A stretch of 64,000 bases of DNA from Bacteroides neonati (GCF_000499785.1 NZ_HG726020.1:558001-622000); one strand, 5' to 3'. Numbered from the stretch's first letter, positions 51,382 to 61,656 are shown. The notes: generated by a model from the sequence alone, not told the origin. Made by a program: numbers and translations.

Positions 51382-53787
51382 ATGATGAAGCATTGCATGT
51401 TTTCGATAATAGGACTAATTCTCTTTGTGTTTGTGGCATGCCATGAGCATTCCGATCAAAGAGAATTCGAATTGAGCTGCAACACAAATACATTTGATGC
51501 GCCCATATCCTGCATTAGCCTGTCATCCGTTAACCACGATAAAATATTTATCGGATTGGAAGATGGAAGCATTATTGAAAAGAATAAGAATAACTGGAAG
51601 GCTAATTCTCTGGCAAGCAATCACCGGATATACGATATTTTAGAGCATGCCAACGGTTTGCTGTTTGTGGGTTCGAGAGATGCCGGTCTGAAACTATTGA
51701 CTACCGGAACCAAATCGACGCAATCATTCCGTATCGAAGGTAAAAACTTAAATTATTCGGCTTACAGCATAGCCAAAGACAGTATAAAACAGACGTTATA
51801 TGTAGGTACAAGCAACGGCTTCTATAAGCTCGATTTATCAAATAATGTACCTTCTGACAGATTAGAACCCATCGCACTAGGCAACAGCACCCAAGATTTC
51901 GGGGTCAATAAAATCATATTAAAAAATCAAACCCTCTACATAGCCAGCGACTTAGGCTTATTTATCGTAGAGGACTTTAACAAAGACACACAAAATCCGG
52001 TTATTGATACTTCTGTAAAGAACATTACCCTCCACAACAATACCGTCTATGCGATAACCGAAAGCTCGATTATCAAAGTGTGCCCCGACCGAAAGAAAAC
52101 CGTTGTTCGCCAAGGCGAATATAGCTTTTACAAGAAAGGTATCAATCTGGATGAATGGTATCTCACAAGCAATTCGGTTGTATACAACAAAAACGGCCAA
52201 CAACTCACTCATCAGCTACCAGATGGCATAAGTGAAAATGCCAAGCAAGTGGCTTCGATGGGAGACGACTTCTTTTATGTAGCCTACAAGAAAAAGCTCA
52301 TCTCTTTTGCTTTACATCAAAATATAGCCGGAGCAGGAAATAACGTGATAGCAGTTAGTGATAAAACGAGTGGAGAGATGATTTACTTTATCACGAATGA
52401 CCTCAGAATGCATCGGTATAAATTCAAATACAACCAGCCCGAATTAAAATCAGAACCCTTGGGCATCATCGAAGGAATCGAGTCATTGAACGATGTAGTC
52501 AAATTAGTAGAAACAGAGCCCAACACTTTTTACCTGGCTACCAGAAAGAAGCTCTACAGAATCCAAGAACAAAAAGCGACTTGTATCTTATTATTCGACG
52601 ATGCCGGATGTACTAGTAGCAAAGCCAACAGAAACTGCATCAACACCTTATACTACTCGCCGACAAACCATAAGTTATATATAGGTACGCGAAAATATTT
52701 CGGCTATATAAACGACTTCGGTAGCATAGACAAACAAGACCGGCAGATCGTTACCCGCATACCTATCCTTACATCCAAAAGATACAAAGATACAATCGAT
52801 ACGTACGTGGTAGATATCTGCGAGAAAGAGGATAGCCTATACGTAGCCACACTGAACAAAGGCTTGTATGGAAAGCCATCAAAAGACGAACAGAGCGAGC
52901 TCAAGCAACTTCTCGACTTAACCGATTATGAAAGCACCTACGGAATAGCCATCGGTGGAGGTAGTCTGTATCTGAATACAGCCAAAGGAATTGTTCATTA
53001 TCCTGACACCTTGGTTCTTCCGGTAAAAAACGTAAAATCTATTTATGGCGTACGCGATAAAAACCCGAATGAAGGCTACTTCATCCTCTACCATTACGGA
53101 TTAAGCTTCAAACCTCTCGAAGACCACACCTCTCCCATACCGCAATTCAAAGATCTGGCTTTCGATAAATCGTGTATAGCCCTGAACGGACGAAAAGCTG
53201 TATTGGGCTGCCAATCGGGATTGTTCTACTATGATGGGAAAGCTGAATTAACTTCCATATCAATTGAAGAATCAAACAATTCGGACGGAGCGTATATCCT
53301 TGCGGCTATCATTTCACTAATGATTCTCACGGCCTTTGCGCTCTACCTGTATCGCATCAGGCAGAGAAAGTCGCAACCGGTTACCTGCTCACAAAACGAA
53401 ATTGAGGCAGACTTGTCGGAGATAGACCGTGCCGTAAAAGAATTATTCGACCATTTGGGAAATAAAAGCACAGAGGCAGAAGAGATCATGAGAAAAGAGC
53501 TGAAGCAAAAGTGCATCCGATTTGTTGATAAATATCCGGAACTGGGTAAACTCTCATTCATGAAGAGAAGAGGAAAAGAGCGATACTGCATTACCGTTCT
53601 GCTCTTAATCGAAGATATAGATGCCAATATCATATCGAGAACACTCGACATTGATCAAATGACCGTCAATCGTCATAAATACAATGCACGCAAAGAGATT
53701 GAACAATTGTACGAGCAGGATCAAACAAACTACCCGGTCATTCATTTGCTTTATGAACGTATAAAGACAAGTCGGAAAATGAATTAA
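51382..53787 (+). CDS. Membrane-bound one-component regulator: lipoprotein-type propeller sensor plus HTH
   Basis: 801 residues. An N-terminal signal/anchor ends in VFVAC (lipobox-like, Cys about 20). A long, repetitive beta-propeller-like domain (about 30-620) has recurring segments such as KIFIGLEDGSIIEKN, LFVGSRDAGLKLL, TLYVGTSNGFYKLDL and LYIASDLGLFIVEDF. A single membrane helix (about 633-655, AYILAAIISLMILTAFALYLY) precedes a cytoplasmic segment and a helix-turn-helix (about 740-780, NIISRTLDIDQMTVNRHKYN). It resembles Bacteroides hybrid sensors but lacks kinase and receiver. A strong terminator separates it from the acid phosphatase and porin genes; it may control them (inference). Confidence 0.85.
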   Translation: MMKHCMFSIIGLILFVFVACHEHSDQREFELSCNTNTFDAPISCISLSSVNHDKIFIGLEDGSIIEKNKNNWKANSLASNHRIYDILEHANGLLFVGSRDAGLKLLTTGTKSTQSFRIEGKNLNYSAYSIAKDSIKQTLYVGTSNGFYKLDLSNNVPSDRLEPIALGNSTQDFGVNKIILKNQTLYIASDLGLFIVEDFNKDTQNPVIDTSVKNITLHNNTVYAITESSIIKVCPDRKKTVVRQGEYSFYKKGINLDEWYLTSNSVVYNKNGQQLTHQLPDGISENAKQVASMGDDFFYVAYKKKLISFALHQNIAGAGNNVIAVSDKTSGEMIYFITNDLRMHRYKFKYNQPELKSEPLGIIEGIESLNDVVKLVETEPNTFYLATRKKLYRIQEQKATCILLFDDAGCTSSKANRNCINTLYYSPTNHKLYIGTRKYFGYINDFGSIDKQDRQIVTRIPILTSKRYKDTIDTYVVDICEKEDSLYVATLNKGLYGKPSKDEQSELKQLLDLTDYESTYGIAIGGGSLYLNTAKGIVHYPDTLVLPVKNVKSIYGVRDKNPNEGYFILYHYGLSFKPLEDHTSPIPQFKDLAFDKSCIALNGRKAVLGCQSGLFYYDGKAELTSISIEESNNSDGAYILAAIISLMILTAFALYLYRIRQRKSQPVTCSQNEIEADLSEIDRAVKELFDHLGNKSTEAEEIMRKELKQKCIRFVDKYPELGKLSFMKRRGKERYCITVLLLIEDIDANIISRTLDIDQMTVNRHKYNARKEIEQLYEQDQTNYPVIHLLYERIKTSRKMN

Positions 53788-54114
53788 AACAGCATACTAA
53801 AAAAGACTTTTCAAGTAAAACAGCATAGGGGCGAACAAAACAGTTCGCCCCTATGCTGTTTTTTTATGCAAACACCGATACAGGATGTTTTAGCGATGAA
53901 AAAGGATAGAAAAAGGATTTTTAGGATAACCCAAAGCCATACTTTTGACCACGAATTTAAAACGCAAGTGCTACACTTACGGGCTATTTTAAAGAAGAAA
54001 CAGATACGTTGCATCTGCCCGGTAAGCACACGTTCGAAAACACCGGATACACTCGCTTCAAGCGAACATCATATATATTAAAAACTAATTATTTACTTAT
54101 TAACACTTAGATTT
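53788..54114. other. Intergenic stretch with terminator, no supported gene
   Basis: 327 bp between the regulator and the acid phosphatase. It contains the terminator at 53817-53865 and then about 250 bp that must hold the phosphatase promoter. A 71-codon + strand frame (53866-54081) reads through it but begins at the terminator T-run and resembles nothing known. Confidence 0.55.
53817..53865 (+). terminator. Intrinsic terminator, perfect 20-bp stem
   Basis: Arms 53817-53836 and 53843-53862 are exactly complementary with a 6-nt loop and seven T (53859-53865). Confidence 0.93.
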
Positions 54115-54903
54115 ATGAAAGCAAAGATTTCACTATTACTTCTGTTCTGCTCGCTCTTTTCTTTTAGCACATTTGCCCAAGACAAACCGATAAAAGATAG
54201 AAGAACGCATCCCGATCTCTATTTCCTCGAAGAGTCTGAAGTAGCCAACAGTTTAGATCTTTTACCCCCTCCACCCAGTGCGGAAAGCATTCTTTTCTTA
54301 TATGATAAAGCCAGATACGATTGGGGGAAATCGCAAAGAAATACAGAAAGAGGAGATCAAGCAGTACAAGATGCCCGTATAGACGGCAACGGGGTTCCAA
54401 TCGCATTTTCCGAAGCATTTGGTGTCAACATTACCAAAGAGCAAACTCCCGAAATCCATAAGTTATTGATAAATATGAGGGAAGATGCCGGAGACTTAGC
54501 TACGCGTCAAGCCAAGAATTACTATATGCGCGTTCGCCCGTTTAGCTTCTTCAACGAACCCACGTGCAACCCCGAGCAGCAAAAAGAGCTCTCTACCAAT
54601 GGTTCTTATCCATCCGGACATACGTCTATCGGTTGGGCTACAGCTCTTGTATTGGCCGAGATTAATCCCGACCGACAAAATGAGATCTTGAAAAGAGGTT
54701 TTGAGATGGGACAGAGCAGAGTTATCTGCGGATATCATTTTCAGAGTGATGTGGACGCTGCCCGAATTGTAGCTAGCGGTGTCGTGGCTCGTCTTCACGC
54801 CAACGAAGCTTTTATGGCTCAATTAAAGAAAGCGAAAAAAGAGTTCGAGAAGCTTCAAAAACAAGGAGCTGTCAAAGTAAGCAACCGTAAACTAACTAAC
54901 TAA
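54115..54903 (+). CDS. Class A acid phosphatase (PAP2 family)
   Basis: 262 residues with a signal peptide (about 1-22, [18 protein letters not shown]). The acid-phosphatase signature is complete: KNYYMRVRP, then [20 protein letters not shown], then [17 protein letters not shown]. This matches the PhoN/PAP2 pattern K-x6-RP, PSGH, SR-x5-H-x3-D. It releases phosphate from organic esters in the periplasm. The porin gene follows after 21 bp; together they look like a phosphate-scavenging pair. Confidence 0.94.
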   Translation: MKAKISLLLLFCSLFSFSTFAQDKPIKDRRTHPDLYFLEESEVANSLDLLPPPPSAESILFLYDKARYDWGKSQRNTERGDQAVQDARIDGNGVPIAFSEAFGVNITKEQTPEIHKLLINMREDAGDLATRQAKNYYMRVRPFSFFNEPTCNPEQQKELSTNGSYPSGHTSIGWATALVLAEINPDRQNEILKRGFEMGQSRVICGYHFQSDVDAARIVASGVVARLHANEAFMAQLKKAKKEFEKLQKQGAVKVSNRKLTN

Positions 54904-54924
54904 CCTTATATATAAATCTGATTT

Positions 54925-56067
54925 ATGAATAGAATGATATTAGCCGGAGTTATGAGTTTTTGCCTACTCTCTCCGTTGCAAACAAAAGCGCAAGACGTCT
55001 TAAAGGTAACACCAACCGGAAGAATATTAATGGATGCAGCCTTGTACGACTCTAAAAATGCAAGCTTCGTCAATGGAGTTGCCATCCCCGATATCAGAAT
55101 AGGTGTAAAAGCAAGCTACGGAAAGTTTAAAGGAAAAGTCGACATCGGCTATGCTTACGGAAAAGTATCGCTAAAGGACGTTTTTGTCGAAAGGAAGCTT
55201 ACCTCTTCTTCGCTCTTGCGTGTAGGTAACTTCGTACATCAGTTTGGTCTGCAAAGCTCTACTAGTTCGTCGATGAAAATCACCATGGAAGAGCCTACCA
55301 GCAACGAAGCCTTCTTCAACTCAAGGCTAATCGGAGCCATGTATCTGTACGATAAGAATGAGTTCTTTGCTGCGGCGAGCGTTCATCTCGAAAACGAAGC
55401 GATCAAACAAACGACGGACAAGTTAAATAAACAAGGATACGGTGCCATGACCCGATTGGTCTATCGCCCATTCCGCAACGATGGTGCCATCTTTCAGGTG
55501 GGACTCTCGGGAGCTTATGAAACGCCGAGGTACAATAGCCAAAAGGAGTTGAACCACAGTAGCTTTGTACTGGGTGCCAATTTCCCCACACGGGTAGCCA
55601 AGGTGCGCGCTGTCGAAGCAACCATCACCGATGCTAAATACCTAATCAAGTTTACTCCCGAAGTGGCTGCCGCTTATGGCCCCATCGGACTGGAAACGCA
55701 GTACTACTACCTGAATGTAAAGAGAAAAAATGACTTAGACTCCTACAAAGCGAGTGGAGCCTACGCATTGCTCAGGGGGTTGATCATCGGAGGAAACTAC
55801 AAATATGCTCATGCCGACGCCGGTATTGCCACTCCCGAACCGGGCTCGTTAGAGTGTGTACTTGGCTACAACTACACAGATATGTCGGATGGTCGGTCGC
55901 AGATCTACGGAGGACGTTTGAATGACTTCGTTGTCGACCTGAATTACTATATCAACAAATATATGATTTGGAGGTTGAGGTATTCTTATACGAATGTTAA
56001 GAATAGAGCCGGTTTCGACAATCAATCATTGAATGCGATTCAAACCAGATTCCAATTCATCTTCTAA
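54925..56067 (+). CDS. Outer-membrane porin, OprO/OprP-like
   Basis: 380 residues with signal peptide ending about QTKAQ (1-24). Strands alternate as in beta-barrels and the start VTPTGRILMDAALYD and LRVGNFVHQFGLQSSTSSS are similar to phosphate-selective porins (OprO/OprP). It ends with the aromatic-terminal TRFQFIF typical of Omp insertion. It lies directly behind the acid phosphatase, so phosphate or phosphate-ester uptake is a reasonable inference. Confidence 0.85.
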   Translation: MNRMILAGVMSFCLLSPLQTKAQDVLKVTPTGRILMDAALYDSKNASFVNGVAIPDIRIGVKASYGKFKGKVDIGYAYGKVSLKDVFVERKLTSSSLLRVGNFVHQFGLQSSTSSSMKITMEEPTSNEAFFNSRLIGAMYLYDKNEFFAAASVHLENEAIKQTTDKLNKQGYGAMTRLVYRPFRNDGAIFQVGLSGAYETPRYNSQKELNHSSFVLGANFPTRVAKVRAVEATITDAKYLIKFTPEVAAAYGPIGLETQYYYLNVKRKNDLDSYKASGAYALLRGLIIGGNYKYAHADAGIATPEPGSLECVLGYNYTDMSDGRSQIYGGRLNDFVVDLNYYINKYMIWRLRYSYTNVKNRAGFDNQSLNAIQTRFQFIF

Positions 56068-56087
56068 GTACCTGTTCGTATATTAAC

Positions 56088-56130
56088 AGAATGAGTCCGC
56101 CTGCTATCATCAGACGGACTCATTCTATTT
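56088..56130. terminator. Bidirectional terminator between porin and HIT genes
   Basis: Arms 56088-56099 and 56115-56126 (12 bp) with an inner pairing, followed by ATTTT on the + strand. It serves two convergent genes. Confidence 0.75.
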
Positions 56131-56555
56131 TATAAATTAGCCTTTACCGCATCGATCAGTTCCTGATATTCGGCATCGCTTAGATACTCCTTGCCGGGAT
56201 TCATCTGAAACGTTGCACCATAATCGGGTCCATCGACATATTTCGGTGCCAGATGAAAGTGCAGGTGCGACAACTTATCCGAATAAGCGCCATAATTAAT
56301 CTTTTCGGGATGGAAAGCACGATCCATGGCGCGGGTTACGCGTGCCACATCGGCCATAAAGGCATTGCGCTCTTCATCGCTCAACTCGTTGAGGTCGTTC
56401 ACATGACCATTGTACGCCACCAGACAACGACCGCGATAGGTCTGTTCCTTGAAAAGGAAAGCACGAGACACACTGAGCTGCGCAATCTCTATCATAAGGC
56501 TATGCAATGTGTCGTTGTTCTGACAATACAAACACTCTTTCGGATCACTTTTCAT
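56130..56555 (-). CDS. HIT-family nucleotide hydrolase
   Basis: 141 residues. The HIT signature is HLHFHLAPK (HxHxH). The N-terminal CLYCQNNDTLH (CxxC) recalls a zinc site, and YRGRCLVAYNGHVNDLNELS, the conserved beta-strand/loop, follows. Members cleave nucleotidyl bonds such as AMP-lysine or dinucleoside polyphosphates. It overlaps the antiporter stop by 4 bp (ATGA), so the two are translationally coupled. Confidence 0.93.
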   Translation of the reverse strand: MKSDPKECLYCQNNDTLHSLMIEIAQLSVSRAFLFKEQTYRGRCLVAYNGHVNDLNELSDEERNAFMADVARVTRAMDRAFHPEKINYGAYSDKLSHLHFHLAPKYVDGPDYGATFQMNPGKEYLSDAEYQELIDAVKANL

Positions 56556-58810
56556 GATACATTCTTTTTAATTAATAATTGGTATACATTGTTCTTTTCG
56601 CCAACCACCCAAACCACGTCGCCCTCTTCAAAGGGAGCGTTCACGTCAGGAGTCATCAGTACTTCTTTCTCCCGTTCGATACCGGCTATCAGGCAATGAT
56701 ATTTCTCGCGTATACCCGATTGCCGCAAGGTTTTGCCCAGAAACACCGAATCGGCATCGACTCTGAACTGCTTCAGGGTCATTTCACTGCTCTCGAACAC
56801 ATCCGAATCGATATACGAACCGTTGGACATGGCTTCGCTGAACTGATTCAACTGCTCGTCGGTACCGATTACCTGAATCATATCGTGCGGAAACAGGCGA
56901 ACGCTCCCACCCGGTATATTGATGCGCCGTTTGCCTCGCAAGATAGAAACCACATGAACACCGTACTTACGCCCCAGATCAAGCTCCATCAATGTACGAC
57001 CTGCCCAAAGAGACTCTCCGGGAATCTCCAGATCGGTAAGATGCAAGTCGCGCGATAGCAAGTGACCGGCATATTCGGGCTTCTTCTGTCCCATATACTC
57101 TGCCCGTTGATCGCGCGACCGGAGGTTCTGAAAGAATTTGCGCTCGATCAGTATCGACTGTTTCTTCAAACGGCGCGAGAGCACCATCAGTACCACTGCC
57201 AGAACGGCCGTACCGATCATTAAACCGGTAGAGGCCTTAAACAACCGAGCGATAATGAACATCACAAACAACACACAAATTACCACACGAAGCAGGATAG
57301 TAGATGCCAACGGACCGCGGTTGACCCGGCTATCGTTCCACAAAGTCATGAACTCGACCGAGTGATTCTTCTTCACCATAATGGCGCGCAGAAAGGGCGA
57401 TATGCACAAGATGGTGAAGAAAGCAGCCAGCAAGCTGCCCCAGATACCGGGCAGGTTCTCTTTAAAGAAAGGAACCACAAAGCGGAACGAAAGCAGAATA
57501 ACCGAGATACTGATGATCGAATACACCACTACAATGCGTATCATCGCCAAGAGCAGTTTGCGCCAGAGGCTTTCATTGTTGACCGTCTCCGTGCCGGACG
57601 AGTAGCGTGCCAGAAATCGCTTCCAAGAACGTGGCAGCCGGCTATCGACAAAGTTGTAGGCAGGTTCGGATATACGGATCATATAGGGGGTGATGAAGGT
57701 TGTTATCACCGAAACGGCTACCACGATGGGGTACAGAAAATCGCTCGTCACGTGGAGCGACACACCCAAAGCAGCAATGATAAAGGCAAATTCGCCTATC
57801 TGCGTCAAACTGAAACCGCACTGCATGGCCGTCTTCAGCGGTTGCCCCGATAGCAGCACACCGAAAGTACCGAAGATGGACTGTCCCAGAATAACCACCA
57901 GTGTTACTACCCCGATAGGCAAGGCGTATTCGGCAATCATGTACGGATCGACCATCATGCCTACCGAAACGAAGAAGATGGCTCCGAAGAGGTTCTTGAC
58001 AGGCTTCACCAATCGGTCGATGGATTCGGCTTCGATCGTTTCGGCCAGAATGGAGCCCATCACAAAAGCTCCGAAAGCAGGCGAAAAACCGGCATGCGAA
58101 GCCATCATCACCATGCCGAAACAAAGAGCCAGCGAAACGATAAGCAGCGTCTCTTCGCTCATGAGCTTCCGGCAACGTTTCAGCAGTTCGGGAATCAGAT
58201 AAATACCTACCACGAACCATAGAATGAGGAAGAAAAGCAATTTGCCGATACTTTCGAGCATCTCGCTGCCTTCGAAGTTCTTGCTCAACGCCATGGTCGA
58301 GAGCATCACCATCAATACAATGGCCAGTATGTCTTCGAGAATCAAAATACTGAGTACCAATCCGGTAAATTTTTTCTTGCGCAACCCCAGATCGTCGAAC
58401 GCTTTATAGATGATCGTGGTCGATGACATGGCAATCATCCCGCCCAGAAAAAGGCAGTCCATGCGTTGCCACCCGAAACTCATGCCCACACCGATACCAA
58501 GCAAAGTCATACAGAAGATAATGGTACAAGCAGCAATCACTGCCGTGCCGCCCACCTTGACTATCTTCTTGAAACTAAACTCGAGCCCCAGTGCAAAGAG
58601 AAGAAAGATCACACCAATATCTGCCCACGTCTGAACATTGGCAGTGTCTATCACCGAAGGGGTAAAAGGCACGTGATGGCCTGTTAGAAAACCGGCAACG
58701 ATATAACCTAAAACCAACGGTTGCTTGAGCTTCTTAAACAAGAGCGTCATGACGCCGGCGGAGAGCAGAATCAACGCAAGATCGGCAATCAGTGTAGGTA
58801 AGTGTGACAT
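56552..58810 (-). CDS. Kef-type cation:proton antiporter with two TrkA-C domains
   Basis: 752 residues. The membrane half (about 1-385) is a CPA2 Na+/H+ exchanger domain (VLGYIVAGFLTGHHVPFTPS, FALGLEFSFKKIVKVGGTA, AFGAFVMGSILAETIEAESI). More hydrophobic segments follow (about 420-560), then two TrkA-C domains (about 605-675, 685-750: SLWAGRTLMELDLGRKYGV and SVFLGKTLRQSGIREKYHCL). The RCK-N nucleotide domain of Kef proteins is absent. Likely moves K+ or Na+ against protons; the TrkA-C domains would sense a ligand. Followed by the HIT gene. Confidence 0.92.
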   Translation of the reverse strand: MSHLPTLIADLALILLSAGVMTLLFKKLKQPLVLGYIVAGFLTGHHVPFTPSVIDTANVQTWADIGVIFLLFALGLEFSFKKIVKVGGTAVIAACTIIFCMTLLGIGVGMSFGWQRMDCLFLGGMIAMSSTTIIYKAFDDLGLRKKKFTGLVLSILILEDILAIVLMVMLSTMALSKNFEGSEMLESIGKLLFFLILWFVVGIYLIPELLKRCRKLMSEETLLIVSLALCFGMVMMASHAGFSPAFGAFVMGSILAETIEAESIDRLVKPVKNLFGAIFFVSVGMMVDPYMIAEYALPIGVVTLVVILGQSIFGTFGVLLSGQPLKTAMQCGFSLTQIGEFAFIIAALGVSLHVTSDFLYPIVVAVSVITTFITPYMIRISEPAYNFVDSRLPRSWKRFLARYSSGTETVNNESLWRKLLLAMIRIVVVYSIISISVILLSFRFVVPFFKENLPGIWGSLLAAFFTILCISPFLRAIMVKKNHSVEFMTLWNDSRVNRGPLASTILLRVVICVLFVMFIIARLFKASTGLMIGTAVLAVVLMVLSRRLKKQSILIERKFFQNLRSRDQRAEYMGQKKPEYAGHLLSRDLHLTDLEIPGESLWAGRTLMELDLGRKYGVHVVSILRGKRRINIPGGSVRLFPHDMIQVIGTDEQLNQFSEAMSNGSYIDSDVFESSEMTLKQFRVDADSVFLGKTLRQSGIREKYHCLIAGIEREKEVLMTPDVNAPFEEGDVVWVVGEKNNVYQLLIKKNVS

Positions 58811-58903
58811 GTGGTAGTACTTTTTTCTCTACAAAAGTAAACGAATTCTCTTAAACAACGAACAAAAACGGAAAAAGATGTAAGTATGATAAATAAAACA
58901 GAA

Positions 58904-58936
58904 CACCCGGGTGAAGGAAAGACCTACACCCGGGTG
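58904..58936 (-). repeat. Two CACCCGGGTG palindromes after gcvT
   Basis: Identical 10-bp palindromes at 58904-58913 and 58927-58936, 23 bp apart. They can pair with each other as a stem with a 13-nt loop, then TTCTGTTTTATTT on the minus strand, so they may be gcvT's terminator. The same palindrome occurs in the array at 61527-61609. Confidence 0.65.
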
Positions 58937-58968
58937 CATTACTGAAGTATGTATCTTTACAGGTCGCT

Positions 58969-60054
58969 TTACTTCCTGAAAGGAGTCTTCACCACCACCG
59001 CTTTGAGCTTACGTCCGCGCATATCAATGTAGATTTCGGTGCCTACTTTGCTATATTCCGGCTTTACGTAGCCCATACCGATTCCGATTTTACGGGTAGG
59101 CGACATCGTGCCCGAAGTAACCACCCCCATCGCATCGCCCGATTCGGTTACCAGCTCGTAGCCATGACGGGGGATACCACGATCGATCATCTCAAAGCCC
59201 ACCAACTTGCGCACTGTTCCTTCGCTTTTCTGCTTTTCGAGCAGGGCGCGGTTGGTAAAGTTTTTGCCTTCCACAAACTTGGTGATCCACCCCAAGCCGG
59301 CTTCAATGGGCGAGGTAGTATCGTCAAGATCGTTGCCATAGAGGCAGAACCCCATCTCGAGCCGAAGCGTATCGCGGGCTCCCAAACCGATGGGCTTGAT
59401 GCCGAACTCCTCGCCTGCTTCGAATACCGCCTGCCATATCTTGTCGGCAGCCTCAGGGTAGAAGTAGAGTTCGAAACCTCCGGCTCCGGTATAGCCTGTA
59501 TTGGAGATAATCACATTCTTCTCGCCGGCAAACTCGCCTACCTTAAAGGTATAGTAAGGAATGTCGGAAAGATTGATAGCGGTGAGCTTCTGCAAGGCAA
59601 GAATTGCTTTGGGACCCTGCACGGCGAGTTGCGCCATGTGGTCGGATGCGTTTTCGAGCTCTGCCCCTACCGTATTGTGTGCTACGCACCAGTTCCAGTC
59701 TTTTTCGATGTTCGAGGCGTTGACCACGAGCAGGTACTTCTGCGGTTCGTATTGATACACGAGCAGGTCGTCTACAATACCGCCGTCTTCGTTGGGGAAG
59801 CAGGTGTACTGCACCTTGCCGGGCTCGAGTGCAGCCACGTTGTTCGAGGTAACCTGCTGCAAAAAGGCGAGCGCGTTGGGGCCTTTTACCCAAAATTCGC
59901 CCATGTGCGATACATCGAACACACCTACGGCGTTGCAAACCGTGAGGTGTTCGTCGATGATACCATTGTATTCAATGGGCATGTTGTATCCTGCAAATTC
60001 GTGCATCTTCGCACCCAGTGCGATATGCTTCTCGGTAAATGGGGTGGTTTTCAT
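58969..60054 (-). CDS. gcvT: Aminomethyltransferase (glycine cleavage T protein)
   Basis: 361 residues, typical. [59 protein letters not shown] and [12 protein letters not shown] are the conserved tetrahydrofolate- and lipoamide-contacting regions; [13 protein letters not shown] and [15 protein letters not shown] lie in the second half. It moves the methylene group of glycine from H protein to tetrahydrofolate. The other gcv genes are not in the window. It lies 37 bp after pepT, a fixed pair in this group as far as I know. Confidence 0.97.
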   Translation of the reverse strand: MKTTPFTEKHIALGAKMHEFAGYNMPIEYNGIIDEHLTVCNAVGVFDVSHMGEFWVKGPNALAFLQQVTSNNVAALEPGKVQYTCFPNEDGGIVDDLLVYQYEPQKYLLVVNASNIEKDWNWCVAHNTVGAELENASDHMAQLAVQGPKAILALQKLTAINLSDIPYYTFKVGEFAGEKNVIISNTGYTGAGGFELYFYPEAADKIWQAVFEAGEEFGIKPIGLGARDTLRLEMGFCLYGNDLDDTTSPIEAGLGWITKFVEGKNFTNRALLEKQKSEGTVRKLVGFEMIDRGIPRHGYELVTESGDAMGVVTSGTMSPTRKIGIGMGYVKPEYSKVGTEIYIDMRGRKLKAVVVKTPFRK

Positions 60055-60091
60055 TGGTGTTTACGTATTTAAAATTACAAATTGGTATTAA

Positions 60092-61318
60092 TTAAGCTTG
60101 TTCGGCAACCAGTTGGGCAATCTTGACGATCACCTTCATGGCCTTTTCCATGTTCTGAACGGGTACGAACTCGTAGCGTCCGTGAAAGTTCAAACCGCCC
60201 GCAAAGATATTGGGGCAGGGCAATCCCTTGAACGAGAGTTGTGCACCGTCGGTTCCGCCACGAATGGGGCGCACGTTGGGTTTCACACCTACCGCTTCCA
60301 TCGCGGCAAAGGCGGTATCGATGATGTGCATCACCGGCTCTATCTTCTCGCGCATGTTGTAGTACTGATCGTGCAGCTCGAGGGTAGCCGTTCCGCAGCC
60401 GAACTCGGTGTTGATCTGATTGACCAAACGCTCGATCTCCCGCTTACGGGCTTCGAACTTTTCGCGGTCATGGTCGCGAACGATGTACGTGAGGTTCGTC
60501 TGCTCCACATCGCCATGCGTGGCAATGAGGTGATAGAAACCTTCGTATCCCGAGGTGCGTTCGGGCACTTCGGCAGCAGGCAGCAGACCAATGAAGCGGT
60601 TGGCTACGCTGATGGAGTTGATCATCTTATTCTTGGCATAGCCGGGGTGAACGTTGCGTCCTTTGAACGTTATCTTGGCCGAGGCGGCATTGAAGTTCTC
60701 GTACTCCAGCTCCCCCACTTCGCCGCCGTCCATGGTGTAGGCCCATTGGCAGCCAAACTTCTCGACGTCGAACTTATGAGCACCTTCGCCAATCTCCTCG
60801 TCGGGGTTGAAGCCGATACGGATCTTGCCGTGCTTCACCTCGGGATGCTCCTTGAGGTAGGCAATGGCACTGACGATTTCGGCAATACCCGCCTTGTCGT
60901 CGGCTCCCAGAAGGGTTTTGCCGTTGGTCACGATCAGGTCTTCGCCTTTGTGGTCGAGCAGTTCGGGAAATTGTGCGGGCGAGAGTATCACCTTATCTTC
61001 TTCGCAGAGAACGATGTCCGACCCGTTGTAGTTGGCTACGATGCGGGGGCTGACGTCCTTTCCGGTCATATCCGGACTGGTATCGAGGTGCGAGATGAAG
61101 CCGATCACCGGTACTTCTTTGTCTGTATTGGCAGGCAGCGTGGCAAAGAGATAGCCATGCTCATCGAGCGTAATCTCTTCGAGGCCCAACGTTTCGAGTT
61201 CGGTCTTGAGATATTGGGCAAAAACCATCTGCCCGGGGGTGCTGGGGGTAAGCCGTGTACTGTCGTCGGACTGTGTATCAAAGCTTACGTACTTTAAAAA
61301 GCGTTCTACTAAAGTCAT
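60092..61318 (-). CDS. pepT: Peptidase T (tripeptidase)
   Basis: 408 residues, M20 family. Metal ligands: ISHLDTSPD (His78 region), [40 protein letters not shown] and the C-terminal [19 protein letters not shown]. Two Zn ions remove the N-terminal residue of tripeptides in the cytoplasm. Second of three genes on the minus strand after the PurF paralogue, but a strong terminator (61379-61420) lies between them, so it probably has its own promoter. Confidence 0.97.
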   Translation of the reverse strand: MTLVERFLKYVSFDTQSDDSTRLTPSTPGQMVFAQYLKTELETLGLEEITLDEHGYLFATLPANTDKEVPVIGFISHLDTSPDMTGKDVSPRIVANYNGSDIVLCEEDKVILSPAQFPELLDHKGEDLIVTNGKTLLGADDKAGIAEIVSAIAYLKEHPEVKHGKIRIGFNPDEEIGEGAHKFDVEKFGCQWAYTMDGGEVGELEYENFNAASAKITFKGRNVHPGYAKNKMINSISVANRFIGLLPAAEVPERTSGYEGFYHLIATHGDVEQTNLTYIVRDHDREKFEARKREIERLVNQINTEFGCGTATLELHDQYYNMREKIEPVMHIIDTAFAAMEAVGVKPNVRPIRGGTDGAQLSFKGLPCPNIFAGGLNFHGRYEFVPVQNMEKAMKVIVKIAQLVAEQA

Positions 61319-61378
61319 ATTATTTACGATTTAACGATTTACGATTGGCAACGGGAGTTGCATAGGCCGTAAAGGTAG

Positions 61379-61420
61379 AAAAAGAGCCGTGAACTGCCAA
61401 GCAAATTCACGGCTCTTTTT
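61379..61420 (-). terminator. Intrinsic terminator of the PurF-like transcript
   Basis: Arms 61379-61393 and 61406-61420 are a perfect 15-bp stem with a 12-nt loop. T5 follows on the minus strand, and also T5 on the + strand. Confidence 0.88.
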
Positions 61421-61526
61421 GTAGTATAGAGGATATTCCTTTCGTCTGTTTCGCAGCAAGCTTACTACCCCGACAGAGTATTGCCCCCGAGATTGCACCC
61501 TTTTGTCCGGGAGATAATTGCTTTCT

Positions 61527-61609
61527 CACCTAGGTGGGTAAGCTTACCCACCCGGGTGGGGAATTCTTCTCACCTAGGTGGGGAGACCTTCTCACCCGGG
61601 TGAGAAGGT
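61527..61609. repeat. Array of CACCYRGGTG palindromes with exact 22-bp period
   Basis: CACCTAGGTG at 61527, CACCCGGGTG at 61549, CACCTAGGTG at 61571 and CACCCGGGTG at 61593: four 10-bp palindromes each exactly 22 bp apart with alternating TA and CG centres. Larger palindromes are built on them: 20 bp at 61533-61552, 14 bp at 61547-61560, 24 bp at 61586-61609. Two more 22-bp units to the left (61505, 61483) look decayed. It lies in the 3' untranslated part of the PurF-like mRNA. Confidence 0.9.
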
Positions 61610-61656
61610 AATTTCGTACGCTTATAAGTTACATAATAACGGGCAGAAAAGCAAGC

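Noticed and set aside
53866..54081. 71-codon + strand frame between regulator and acid phosphatase
   Set aside because: Starts at the T-run of a terminator; basic random-looking translation with no promoter or family.
61527..61609. Could the 22-bp array be a CRISPR
   Set aside because: Repeats are only 10 bp, spacers 12 bp and partly repeated; no cas genes nearby.
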